Shown here one piece after another: positions 27,752-36,683 of a DNA stretch of 64,000 nt. A program made the translations under genes and the position numbers. Source of the DNA: Comamonadaceae bacterium (GTDB lineage Bacteria; Pseudomonadota; Gammaproteobacteria; Burkholderiales; Burkholderiaceae_C); NCBI GenBank assembly GCA_027488115.1, contig JAIYCG010000033.1, positions 1 to 64,000 on the forward strand, read 5' to 3'. The notes under the pieces are model-generated. The model saw only the letters and a list, made by a program, of their open reading frames with translations. It made no database searches and was not told where the DNA came from. Position 1 is the stretch's first letter; every line of letters starts with the position of its first letter.

Positions 27752-28901
27752 GCAAAAACTCCTTGGTTCATGGATTGTAGGAAGCTTCTGTTATTTGAGT
27801 GTTTTCCTTTTGGCAGCATGCTTTTCTCCCGAGAAAAAAGCAAGCTCACCCATCCCTGCAGCTTTGCCAGAGGCGTCGGTTGCAGAAAATACGCCCGCCG
27901 TTTTAACAAAGCCCAAAAGTCGTTGGATATTGGTCAGTTGGTCGGATCTACCGGGATTCCATGCCGATAATTTCAACGAGGCATGGGTGGCGTGGCGACA
28001 AAATTGTGCTCGAAACCTTCAAAGCGCACATACGCTCTGTAACCATATCAAGCGCTTAGACGGCCAGTCGTCAGAGTCGCAAAAAAACTGGGTGATGCAA
28101 AACTTTCAGCCTTATCGCGTGGAGAGCTTCAACAGCACGTCATCGCCGGCCAACGGACTTTTGACCTCCTATTACGAACCTGTTTTTGAGGCCTCTCGAA
28201 CTGCGAAGCCTGGCTTTGAAGTGCCCTTGTATGGCTTACCGGCCAACTTAAAGTCTCGTTCTCCTTGGTACAGTCGAGAAGAGATTGCCAAGTTACCCGC
28301 CGCACAAGCCGCGCTCAAGGGCAAAGAGATCGCTTTCATTGCCAGTCCTGTTGATGCCATGGTGCTGCACATTCAGGGCTCAGGACGCTTGTGGCTCACG
28401 CAAAAAGATGGCAGTCGCATTCAAATTCGTCTGGCCTATGCAGGAACCAACGAGCAACCCTACCAAAGCATTGGCCGGTGGCTGCTCGAACAAAACCTGA
28501 CCAAAGATGCCACTTGGCCGGGAATCAAAGCGTGGCTCGCACAAAATCCGCGCAGAACCAATGAGTTGATTTGGCGAAATCCGCGTTTCGTTTTCTTCAA
28601 AGAAGAGGCCCTGAATGGCCCAGATGCGCTTTTGGGTCCCAAAGGTGCCATGGGAGTTCCCTTAACGCCTGGCAGATCCATTGCAGTCGACCCTGCGAGT
28701 ATTCCCTATGGGTCTGCTGTTTGGCTTTCTAGCAATGGCCCTCAAACCACACTGAATCGACTTGTCTTTGCGCAAGATACTGGCAGCGCCATTCTTGGTG
28801 CCGTGCGTGCTGATTTTTTTGCAGGGTCTGGCGAGGCTGCTGGCGAGTTGGCTGGTCGTCTCAAACAAGACATGAAAGCGTGGGTATTGCTTCCACGTTA
28901 G
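27750..28901 (+). CDS. mltA: Membrane-bound lytic murein transglycosylase A
   Basis: MltA cleaves peptidoglycan glycan strands to 1,6-anhydro products. The 383-residue protein has a lipoprotein signal (MQKLLGSWIVGSF...LLAACFS). The MltA core shows NGLLTSYYEPVFEAS, HIQGSGRLWL and IRLAYAGTNEQPYQSIGRWL. The C-terminal 3D domain has VFAQDTGSAILGAVRADFFAGSG with its Asp residues. I start at ATG 27750, where the lipoprotein signal begins. The open frame runs upstream from 27666 over the antisense small gene. No clear ribosome site precedes 27750. Confidence 0.94.
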   Translation: MQKLLGSWIVGSFCYLSVFLLAACFSPEKKASSPIPAALPEASVAENTPAVLTKPKSRWILVSWSDLPGFHADNFNEAWVAWRQNCARNLQSAHTLCNHIKRLDGQSSESQKNWVMQNFQPYRVESFNSTSSPANGLLTSYYEPVFEASRTAKPGFEVPLYGLPANLKSRSPWYSREEIAKLPAAQAALKGKEIAFIASPVDAMVLHIQGSGRLWLTQKDGSRIQIRLAYAGTNEQPYQSIGRWLLEQNLTKDATWPGIKAWLAQNPRRTNELIWRNPRFVFFKEEALNGPDALLGPKGAMGVPLTPGRSIAVDPASIPYGSAVWLSSNGPQTTLNRLVFAQDTGSAILGAVRADFFAGSGEAAGELAGRLKQDMKAWVLLPR

Positions 28902-28949
28902 CCGGTGTCGATCTACACTGTTGTTACTTGCTTTTGAAAGTGGCTCACC

Positions 28950-31900
28950 ATGAACGCACCCTTGCCTGAACACTTGCGCCAAGCACTGGCCAACGTAACC
29001 CTTGACGACAAATACAGCCTGACGTCTGGGCGGGCATTTATGAGCGGGGTTCAAGCACTTGTTCGGCTTCCTATGCTGCAGCAAGAGCGCGACGCTCTGG
29101 CTGGTAAACGAACTGGCGCTCTCATCAGTGGCTATCGTGGCTCACCACTGGGGGGCTACGACCAAGCCTTGTGGAAAGCCAAGTCTTACCTTGAAAAACA
29201 CAACATCGTTTTTCAACCAGGGGTGAACGAAGAACTCGCAGCCACGGCGTTGTGGGGTACCCAACAATTGGGTTTTGCGCCACCAGGCAGCCAAAAGTTA
29301 GACGGCGTTTTTGGCATTTGGTATGGCAAAGGGCCGGGTGTTGATCGCTGTTCTGATGTGTTCAAACACGCCAACATGGCGGGAACCACGGCATGGGGCG
29401 GCGTCTTGGCCGTGGCAGGCGATGATCACATTGCAAAAAGTTCAACAGCGGCGCACCAAAGCGATCACATTTTCAAAGCTTGTGGGCTGCCTGTTTTTTT
29501 TCCGGCTTCTGTTCAAGAAGTTTTAGATCTGGGTATTCACGCTATTGCACTTAGCCGTTTTGCAGGTGTGTGGTCAGGCATGAAAACCATTCAAGAGATT
29601 GTGGAATCTAGTGCAACGGCTGATATCAACGCCGACAGGGTCCAAATTGTTTTGCCCGAATTTGAGATGCCACCAGGCGGCATTCACATTCGCTGGCCTG
29701 ACTCAGCGCTTGACCAAGAAGCTCGATTATTTGACTACAAATGGTATGCCGCACTGGCCTACATTCGCGCCAACCGTTTGAATCACAATGTCATAGAAGG
29801 GCCCAACGACCGCTACGGCATCATGGCCAACGGCAAAGCCTACAACGACACACGGCAAGCCTTGGTAGATTTGGGTTTGGACGATGAAACTTGCAAACGA
29901 CTTGGCATTCGTGTTCACAAAGTTTCTGTGGTTTGGCCCTTAGAAGCTCAAACGACACGCGCTTTTGCAACAGGTCTCCAAGAAATTTTGGTGGTCGAAG
30001 AAAAACGCCAAATTATTGAATACCAACTCAAAGAAGAGTTGTACAACTGGCCTGATTCACAGCGACCGCGCATTGTGGGTAAGTTTGATGAGCTCGAAGG
30101 CGACAACTCTGGCGGAGAATGGTCGATGCCCAATCCAACGGCGCATCGACTTCTTCGGGCCAATGCAGATCTCACGCCCACTTTGATTGCCAAAGCATTG
30201 GCCAAGCGACTTAAAAAACTTGATTTGCCGTCCGACGTTTTGGCACGCATTGATGCCCAACTGCACCTCATCGACGCTAAAGAGCGTGCACAAAACAGTT
30301 TGGTCCTGAATCCATCGGCCGATCGCACACCTTGGTTTTGTTCCGGCTGTCCGCACAACACCAGCACCAAGGTTCCTGAAGGTTCACGTGCCATGGCCGG
30401 CATTGGCTGCCACTTTATGAGTATTTGGATGGACCGCAGCACGGTTGGCTTTACTCAGATGGGCGGAGAGGGCACACCCTGGATTGGGCAACAACACTTT
30501 AGCAATGAAAAGCATGTGTTTGCCAACATCGGTGATGGCACTTATTTTCACAGCGGGATCTTGGCCATTCGTCAAAGCATTGCTGCGGGTGTCAACATCA
30601 CCTACAAAATTTTATACAACGATGCGGTTGCCATGACAGGTGGTCAGCGCATTGGCGAGCGCGCTGAAGGACATTCGGTTGTTCAAATTGCACAAAGTAT
30701 GCGTGCTGAAGGTGCCATCGTGATCAAAGTCGTTACCGATGAACCCGAAAAATACGACGGCATCGCTTTGGCCGAAGGCGTATTGGTTCACCACCGCGAT
30801 GAACTGGATGCGATTCAGCGTGAACTGCGCGAAGTCAAAGGCTGTACGGTCATTATTTATGATCAAACTTGTGCGACCGAAAAGCGTCGTCGACGCAAAC
30901 GTGGCACCATGGTCGATCCGGCTGTCCGTGTCATGATCAATGAACTCGTTTGCGAAGGCTGTGGTGATTGTGGTGTTCAATCGAATTGTTTGTCGGTTGA
31001 ACCACTTGAAACTGAATTTGGTCGCAAACGAGTCATTAATCAAAATACCTGCAACAAAGATACAAGCTGCCTCAAAGGTTTTTGTCCCAGCTTCATTAGC
31101 ATTGAAGGTGGGCAGTTAAAGAAAAAGACCAAAGAACAAAAATACAGTTGGGAAACTTTGCCCAGCTTGCCTTTACCAACATTGCCCAATTTAAGCACTG
31201 CACACCAAGCCTATGGTGTAGTGGTTGCCGGCGTGGGCGGAACAGGCGTGATCACCATTGGTCAACTCTTAGGCATGGCGGCCCACTTAGACGGCCTAGG
31301 CATCGTGACCCAAGATTCAGCAGGTTTGGCACAAAAAGGTGGTGCAACTTGGAGCCATGTCTTGTTGGCAAAGCACCAAGATGACATTCAAACCACACGA
31401 GTCAGCATGGCTGCTGCCGATTTAATATTGGGCTGTGATCCTATTGTTGCTGCTGGCAAAGAAACTTTGTCACGCATGTTAGAAGGCAGAACCCACGTAG
31501 CTTTAAATTCACACAGCACTCCCACGGCAGAGTTTGTTAAAAATACCCAGTGGCAAAATCCCGCTGAAATTTGTGCTGCTGAAATTGCGGCTGCCGTTGG
31601 CGTTCAAGGATTGGCTTCTTTTGATGCCGAGCATCTTTCATCTCAATTGATGGGAGATACGATTTACATCAATCCCATGCTGCTGGGTTATGCCTGGCAA
31701 AAGGGTTGGGTACCATTGAGTCATGAAGCATTGAAACGTGCCATCGAACTCAATGAAGTGGCCGTTTCACAGAATTTGGCTGCATTTGAATGGGGTCGGC
31801 ACGCTGCGCATCAACTGCCAGCCGTTCAAGCTCTCTTAAGCCCACAGCAAATCATTCACTTCAAGAAACGTGATCGCTTAGAAGACTTGATTGCAACCCG

Positions 31901-32504
31901 TGTTGAGTTTTTAACGGCGTACCAAAATACTTCTTATGCCAAGCAATACGAAGAATTTGTTCTGAAAGTCAAATCTGTAGAAAGTCCTTTGGGTCAATCT
32001 TTGTTGTCTGAAACGGTAGCCCGTCAACTTTTCAAATTGATGGCTTACAAAGATGAATATGAAGTGGCCCGCTTGCATACCGACAAACAGTTCCTAGAAC
32101 GCGTTAAAACACAGTTTGAAGGTGATTTCAAGGTTTTCTACCACCTAGCCCCACCCATCATTGCCAAACGCAATGAGAAGGGTCACCTTATCAAACAAAA
32201 AATGAGCCCCCACATGGTGCTGGTTTTCAAAGTCTTGGCCCAGTTGAAATTTTTACGCGGTACAGCTTTGGACCTGTTTGGTCGCACAGAAGAACGACAA
32301 ACAGAACGTGCACTGATTCAAGAGTACAAAGAAGCCATTCTTGAACTGTTGGCCTCCTTGAATTCAGAGAACCATGCCCTGGCTGTCAAGATGGCCAACG
32401 TGACTGAACAAATTAAAGGATTTGGACATGTCAAAGAAAAACACCTTGCCGGGGCGATGCTTCAATGGCAAAGCGCCATGGATGCTTTCAGAAAAGCAAT
32501 TTAA
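28950..32504 (+). CDS. Indolepyruvate ferredoxin oxidoreductase, single-chain fusion
   Basis: The enzyme oxidatively decarboxylates aryl-pyruvates (from aromatic amino acids) to acyl-CoA, passing electrons to ferredoxin. This 1184-residue protein fuses all parts. The pyrimidine-binding domain is at the N-terminus (ISGYRGSPLGGYD). The TPP-binding domain lies around 480-575 (GIGCHFMSIWMDR, IGDGTYFHSG). An iron-sulfur Cys cluster begins near 667 (CEGCGDCGVQSNC and later CNKDTSCLKGFC). The gamma domain starts near 755 (VVAGVGGTGVITIGQLLG). Length is normal for the proteobacterial fused type. It has its own terminator and no partner genes. Confidence 0.95.
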   Translation: MNAPLPEHLRQALANVTLDDKYSLTSGRAFMSGVQALVRLPMLQQERDALAGKRTGALISGYRGSPLGGYDQALWKAKSYLEKHNIVFQPGVNEELAATALWGTQQLGFAPPGSQKLDGVFGIWYGKGPGVDRCSDVFKHANMAGTTAWGGVLAVAGDDHIAKSSTAAHQSDHIFKACGLPVFFPASVQEVLDLGIHAIALSRFAGVWSGMKTIQEIVESSATADINADRVQIVLPEFEMPPGGIHIRWPDSALDQEARLFDYKWYAALAYIRANRLNHNVIEGPNDRYGIMANGKAYNDTRQALVDLGLDDETCKRLGIRVHKVSVVWPLEAQTTRAFATGLQEILVVEEKRQIIEYQLKEELYNWPDSQRPRIVGKFDELEGDNSGGEWSMPNPTAHRLLRANADLTPTLIAKALAKRLKKLDLPSDVLARIDAQLHLIDAKERAQNSLVLNPSADRTPWFCSGCPHNTSTKVPEGSRAMAGIGCHFMSIWMDRSTVGFTQMGGEGTPWIGQQHFSNEKHVFANIGDGTYFHSGILAIRQSIAAGVNITYKILYNDAVAMTGGQRIGERAEGHSVVQIAQSMRAEGAIVIKVVTDEPEKYDGIALAEGVLVHHRDELDAIQRELREVKGCTVIIYDQTCATEKRRRRKRGTMVDPAVRVMINELVCEGCGDCGVQSNCLSVEPLETEFGRKRVINQNTCNKDTSCLKGFCPSFISIEGGQLKKKTKEQKYSWETLPSLPLPTLPNLSTAHQAYGVVVAGVGGTGVITIGQLLGMAAHLDGLGIVTQDSAGLAQKGGATWSHVLLAKHQDDIQTTRVSMAAADLILGCDPIVAAGKETLSRMLEGRTHVALNSHSTPTAEFVKNTQWQNPAEICAAEIAAAVGVQGLASFDAEHLSSQLMGDTIYINPMLLGYAWQKGWVPLSHEALKRAIELNEVAVSQNLAAFEWGRHAAHQLPAVQALLSPQQIIHFKKRDRLEDLIATRVEFLTAYQNTSYAKQYEEFVLKVKSVESPLGQSLLSETVARQLFKLMAYKDEYEVARLHTDKQFLERVKTQFEGDFKVFYHLAPPIIAKRNEKGHLIKQKMSPHMVLVFKVLAQLKFLRGTALDLFGRTEERQTERALIQEYKEAILELLASLNSENHALAVKMANVTEQIKGFGHVKEKHLAGAMLQWQSAMDAFRKAI

Positions 32505-32572
32505 TTTGAATTCTGAATTTGTTTTTGTATTCTTCTTTTATATAGATTAATACATAGTAGTAGTAGATAAGG

Positions 32573-32604
32573 AGAGACTTGTTCTGTGGACAAGTCTCTT
32601 TTTA
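32573..32604 (+). terminator. Rho-independent terminator after the indolepyruvate oxidoreductase
   Basis: A perfect 9-bp stem, AGAGACTTG (32573-32581) with CAAGTCTCT (32591-32599), has a 9-base loop and is followed by a T-rich tail. It lies about 70 bases after the oxidoreductase stop. Confidence 0.85.
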
Positions 32605-32701
32605 CTTTATAGATCAATGAATTGAATCAATTTGAAGCATGTGCATGAGACTGCTTCTGATGTGTCACTCAATATGAACAACTTTAAAGATTAAAAAAAA
32701 C

Positions 32702-32738
32702 TGTGGATAAGTTGGGTGTTATCCTCAAACTGTCCACA
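32702..32738. other. Cluster of DnaA-box-like sequences in an AT-rich gap
   Basis: Within the 261-base gap between the oxidoreductase and the Spy-like gene is a perfect DnaA box in reverse orientation, TGTGGATAA (32702-32710). TTATCCTCA with one mismatch (32719-32727) and CTGTCCACA with two mismatches (32730-32738) follow. An A/T-rich stretch including an A8 run precedes them. This resembles a small DnaA-binding region: an origin element, a titration site or a remnant. Three boxes are few for a full oriC, and no dnaA gene is in the window. Confidence 0.5.
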
Positions 32739-32765
32739 TGTTTGTTCATTGACAATCTGTGTAAA

Positions 32766-33320
32766 TCATGGATGCATTCTGCCATGCTGACCCATGTGTC
32801 CTTTGGCGAAAAGTTTTTGAGTGTGTGTGTCAAATACTTTTTGTTGTGTTGGGCTTAAGGTGGCATAAAAGGTTTTGCTTGCATTCATGCGCTTTGCTAT
32901 TTCGGCATCTCTTTCGGTTTTTTGTGCCATCATTTTGTCAATGCGCTCTGGTGTTGTGAGCTTTTCTAATTCTGAAGGTGCCAAGGCTGTGGGTCGTTTG
33001 ATAGGTGTTTTCATGACGCCTGTAAAGTTTTGCCAAGCAGCTTCCTGTGAGGCTTGAAGCTGCAGGTAAACCTTCATCTCATCCAAGTGCTTTTGATGTC
33101 TTGCAGCGCGCATGTTGTCGCGTTGCTCTTGCATTTTTGGTTGGCCCATCATGCCATGCATTCGTTCAGTCTCGCCCATTGGAGGTCGCATTCCCATGGG
33201 GCCAGGGCCAGCAGGCATGGCTTGTGGCCCTGGAACAGCTGTTTGTGCAAAACTTACTGAAGACAGCAAGCTTCCTATGACCAAGACGGATGAAAAAACT
33301 AAACGAAAAATTGAAGTCAT
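32766..33320 (-). CDS. Spy/CpxP-like periplasmic chaperone (LTXXQ family)
   Basis: This 184-residue protein has a signal peptide (LVFSSVLVIGSLLSSVSFAQ), a Pro/Gly/Met-rich linker, and a helical domain with two LTXXQ-type repeats (KLTTPERIDKMM and TLSPTQQKVFD). Spy-like proteins are ATP-independent periplasmic chaperones induced by envelope stress. The many Met and His residues (HGMMGQPKM, GHMGQHGRMHP) could bind copper or other metals. No two-component pair is adjacent. Confidence 0.85.
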   Translation of the reverse strand: MTSIFRLVFSSVLVIGSLLSSVSFAQTAVPGPQAMPAGPGPMGMRPPMGETERMHGMMGQPKMQEQRDNMRAARHQKHLDEMKVYLQLQASQEAAWQNFTGVMKTPIKRPTALAPSELEKLTTPERIDKMMAQKTERDAEIAKRMNASKTFYATLSPTQQKVFDTHTQKLFAKGHMGQHGRMHP

Positions 33321-33370
33321 ATGGGTTCCTGATGTGTCAAAACTTCAGTTTGCCAAGTCGATGTATCCGT

Positions 33371-34267
33371 TTATTGCAGTTTTTGTGATGAATTGTAAAG
33401 ACCAGCCCTGAAATCATCGACAGCTTGGATCAACTCTTCTCGGGTATTCATGACAAAGGGACCGTACTGAGCAATAGGCTCGTTCAATGCCTGGCCTGCG
33501 ATCAACAGAACTTTGGCGCCAGGTGATCCCTCAATGACAACCCCATTTCCCTCATTTTGGAGAATGGCCATTTTGTGCAGCCCAACAACTTCTTTTCCTT
33601 TGGGACTGATGACATTGACATGTCCTCGGTAAACAAATAAAAAAGCATTGAGGTGAGAATCTAATGTCTGCTGGAAACAAACAGTCTCTTCAAAGTGAAT
33701 GTCTAAATAAAGTGGGTTAGTCGGATACAACGCACTGGGACGGTGAACCGCTCCTAAAATTCCATTGGATTCACCGGCAATCACCCTGACCTTTACAGAG
33801 TTTTGAAAGTGATATTCTGGGATGTCATTACTCTGAATATCGCAATAAGCAGGCTTGCACATTTTTTGTTCCGAAGGCAAATTCAACCAAAGTTGAAATC
33901 CTTCCATCACACCTTCTTCTTGTTCAGGCATTTCACTGTGAACAACACCTCTTCCAGCGGTCATCCATTGAACACCACCGTTTTGTAAAAGCCCTTCATG
34001 ACCCGCACTGTCTTTGTGCCTCATTCTTCCTGCAATCATGTACGTGATGGTTTCAAACCCTCGATGAGGGTGATCTGGAAAACCACCACCATAGTCATTG
34101 GGATCATCACTGCCAAAGTTATCGAGCATCAAGAAAGGGTCTAGCCGACGTTGGTGAGCTTGCGTTAATACCCGTGTTAATTTGACACCATCGCCGTCGC
34201 GAGTCGCTTGTCCAATGACCTGCTGCTCAATGCCACGACCTTGGATGAGATTGCTGCTGCTGTTCAT
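33371..34267 (-). CDS. Pirin family protein
   Basis: This 298-residue bicupin has the pirin signature DPFLMLDNFG, then GGGFPDHPHRGFETITYMIAGRMRHKDSAG with the metal-binding His residues, and QWMTAGRGVVHSEMPEQ. The C-terminal cupin carries GPFVMNTREELIQAVDDF. Bacterial pirins include quercetin dioxygenases and metabolic regulators; the substrate here is unknown. I chose ATG 34267 over the longer frame from 34309. Confidence 0.95.
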   Translation of the reverse strand: MNSSSNLIQGRGIEQQVIGQATRDGDGVKLTRVLTQAHQRRLDPFLMLDNFGSDDPNDYGGGFPDHPHRGFETITYMIAGRMRHKDSAGHEGLLQNGGVQWMTAGRGVVHSEMPEQEEGVMEGFQLWLNLPSEQKMCKPAYCDIQSNDIPEYHFQNSVKVRVIAGESNGILGAVHRPSALYPTNPLYLDIHFEETVCFQQTLDSHLNAFLFVYRGHVNVISPKGKEVVGLHKMAILQNEGNGVVIEGSPGAKVLLIAGQALNEPIAQYGPFVMNTREELIQAVDDFRAGLYNSSQKLQ

Positions 34268-34335
34268 GATCTGTAATCCGTGATTGCTTTTGTCGACCTT
34301 ACATTGCACAAGGAAGACGTGTGAAATTGAATCGA

Positions 34336-35451
34336 TTAAAGGCTTGGATAATCGGTGTAACCTACCGCAGTGCCACCATAAAAACTGCTTCGGTCGGGTG
34401 TGTTGTAAGGGCCATTTTGTTTCAAGCGGGTGGCCAAATCAGGATTGGCAATGAAGGATTTTCCAAAAGCAATCAAGTCGGCACCTTCGGCAAGAGAATG
34501 ATCTGCCAGCGCGCGATCGTAGCCATTGTTGAGCATCCAAGCGCCATGCCCACCACTTTGTTGATAGGCTTTCTTTAATGCAGTGTAGTCAAAGGGCGTG
34601 GCACCTTGCTGAAAATCACGCGCCGCGCCTGTGGCGCCTTCAATGGTGTGAACATAAGCCAAACCCAGCGTGCCAAGGAAACTGACAACATGTTCAAACA
34701 GAGTTTGCGGTGTCGCATCGCTTGCGTCGTTGGCCGGCGTGACGGGAGAAATGCGAATGCCACATCGACCGCCACCAATTTCTTGGCAAACGGCCAGCAT
34801 CACTTCTTTCAACAGCCGTGTTCGATTTTCAATGCTACCGCCATAGGCATCGGTTCGGTGATTGCTGTCGGCCCTTAAAAACTGATCAATCAAGTAACCG
34901 TTGGCCGCATGCACCTCAATCCCATCAAAGCCTGCGTCAATGGCATTCTTTGCTGCGCGTCGATAGTCATAAACGATACCTGGCATTTCCGATAGATCGA
35001 GTGCGCGCGGCTCAGAGGTTGGCACAAAGCAAGGAAGGCCATTTTCGATGAGTACCGTTTTCGATTTGGCAACAATGGCCGAAGGCGCGACGGGTGCTTG
35101 CCCATTGGGCTGAAGGCTCGTGTGCGAAATACGGCCAACGTGCCAAAGTTGAACCACAATTTTTCCACCCTTGGCACGCACGGCGTGGGTGACGCTTTGC
35201 CAGGCTTTGATTTGCTCTGCTGACCAAATACCAGGGACGTCAGCATATCCTTGCCCTTGATGGCTGATGGCGGTTGCTTCTGTGATGATGAGACCTGCGC
35301 CCGTTGCAGGGTTGGCACGTTGCGCATAGTATTCAGCCATGAGCGCGTTTGCCAGAGCGTTTGGTGCTCGGTTGCGTGTGAGTGGGGCCATCACAATGCG
35401 TGAGGCAAGTTGCAATTGGCCAGCTTGGCAAGGTTCAAATAAATTTTTCAT
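34336..35451 (-). CDS. Old-yellow-enzyme family NADH:flavin oxidoreductase (NemA-like alkene reductase)
   Basis: This is a 371-residue FMN TIM barrel. Motifs in order are MAPLTRNRA, GLIITEATAIS, KIVVQLWHVGRISH, GFDGIEVHAANGYLIDQFLR, DAYGGSIENRTRLLKEV and, at the C-terminus, IAFGKSFIANPDLATRL. Such enzymes reduce activated alkenes, nitro-esters or N-ethylmaleimide. The ATG at 35451 overlaps the ATG of the divergent MFS gene (CATG), so each promoter must lie in the other gene. An ATG 4 codons upstream at 35463 is the alternative start. Confidence 0.94.
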   Translation of the reverse strand: MKNLFEPCQAGQLQLASRIVMAPLTRNRAPNALANALMAEYYAQRANPATGAGLIITEATAISHQGQGYADVPGIWSAEQIKAWQSVTHAVRAKGGKIVVQLWHVGRISHTSLQPNGQAPVAPSAIVAKSKTVLIENGLPCFVPTSEPRALDLSEMPGIVYDYRRAAKNAIDAGFDGIEVHAANGYLIDQFLRADSNHRTDAYGGSIENRTRLLKEVMLAVCQEIGGGRCGIRISPVTPANDASDATPQTLFEHVVSFLGTLGLAYVHTIEGATGAARDFQQGATPFDYTALKKAYQQSGGHGAWMLNNGYDRALADHSLAEGADLIAFGKSFIANPDLATRLKQNGPYNTPDRSSFYGGTAVGYTDYPSL

Positions 35452-36676
35452 GTCGCAAAGCATAAGGTTTTTTACAGCGCTCTGGTTGGCAATTTGCATC
35501 TCCATGGCCGCGGCCGTTTCACTTGGTATGACCCGATTTGCTTATGCGATGTTATTGCCACCGATGCGCGATGACCTGTCTTGGACCTATACCTTAGCAG
35601 GCAGCATGAACACCCTCAATGCGGTGGGCTATTTGTTCGGCGCCTTGGTCACGCCGCGCATGTTGAATCGCTGGGGCGCTGTCACTGTGTTGATCGGCGG
35701 GGCGTTGATGGCTTCTTTGCTGATGGCCTTGACCGGTTTTTTTTCTGAAACACCGGTTCTTTTGCTTCAGCGCTTGTTGGCTGGAGCGGTCAGCGCCGCG
35801 GTATTTGTGTCGGGTGGTTTGTTGGCCGCCAGACTTGGTGCGCACTTGCCTTCGCAGTCGGGTTTGTTGCTCGGGCTTTACTATGGCGGAACGGGCTGGG
35901 GAATTGTCTTGTCTGCTGGGCTTGTGCCTGCTGCGCTCGCTGTCGCGAACGAGCAAGCTTTCGAGCATCCTTGGGCTTGGGCTTGGTGGGGTTTGGCGTT
36001 GGCGTGTTTTACCATGACGCTGGTCATGTTTGCCATGCGTTTGCCGATCAAGAGATGGGCCGCTGAATTGAAGCCTATCGACACGAACGGTTCATTGCAC
36101 AGCGATCAAGCCATTCAAATGCATTGGCCTCAGTGGGTGTTTGGGCTGGCAGGGTATGGGCTGTTTGGTGTAGGCTATATTGGCTACATGACGTTTGTGG
36201 TGGCCTTGCTGCGTGATCAAGGCGCTAGCACGGCAGAGATTAGCTGGTTCTATGCCTTGTTAGGTCTTGCGGTGCTTGCCTCTTCTAGAATTTGGGCGGG
36301 CTTGTTGAATCGCTATCGAGGCGGGCAGCCCTTGTCTATCTTGAATGCTTTGTTGAGCGCGGCCACGCTCATTCCCGTTATGACAAGTGCATGGCCGATG
36401 ATGCTGGTTTCTGGCATTTTGTTTGGCAGTGTTTTTTTGTCAGTGGTCGCTTCAACCACCGCCATGGTTAAACACAACTTGGTGCCATCTCAGTGGGCCG
36501 CAGGCATCAGTGTTTTCACGGTGGTTTTTGCAATTGGACAAATCATTGGCCCCACCATGGTAGGTTGGATAGCCGATGGCCCAGGTGGACTTCAGCGAGG
36601 CCTTCTTTTCTCGGCCGCTGCTTTGCTCTTGGGTGCTGTGTTGGCGCGGCTACAGAAACCTATTCACAAGCGCTGA
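35450..36676 (+). CDS. YbfB/YjiJ-family MFS transporter
   Basis: This is a 408-residue, 12-helix MFS protein. The first helix shows the YbfB-type pattern MAAAVSLGMTRFAYAMLLPPM. It then has NTLNAVGYLFGALVTPRM and a second half beginning WVFGLAGYGLFGVGYIGYMTF. Substrates of this family are mostly unknown. I use ATG 35450; the longer frame from 35339 runs antisense through the divergent flavin oxidoreductase gene. The ribosome site is weak. Confidence 0.9.
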   Translation: MSQSIRFFTALWLAICISMAAAVSLGMTRFAYAMLLPPMRDDLSWTYTLAGSMNTLNAVGYLFGALVTPRMLNRWGAVTVLIGGALMASLLMALTGFFSETPVLLLQRLLAGAVSAAVFVSGGLLAARLGAHLPSQSGLLLGLYYGGTGWGIVLSAGLVPAALAVANEQAFEHPWAWAWWGLALACFTMTLVMFAMRLPIKRWAAELKPIDTNGSLHSDQAIQMHWPQWVFGLAGYGLFGVGYIGYMTFVVALLRDQGASTAEISWFYALLGLAVLASSRIWAGLLNRYRGGQPLSILNALLSAATLIPVMTSAWPMMLVSGILFGSVFLSVVASTTAMVKHNLVPSQWAAGISVFTVVFAIGQIIGPTMVGWIADGPGGLQRGLLFSAAALLLGAVLARLQKPIHKR

Positions 36677-36683
36677 AGTTGTT

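Noticed and set aside
32548..32562. TAG triplet repeat (TAGTAGTAGTAG) as a microsatellite
   Set aside because: Only about four units in AT-rich non-coding DNA; no evidence of function or variation.
32585..32593. TGTGGACAA as a fourth DnaA box
   Set aside because: One mismatch, and it overlaps the loop and stem of the terminator after the indolepyruvate oxidoreductase, which explains it better.
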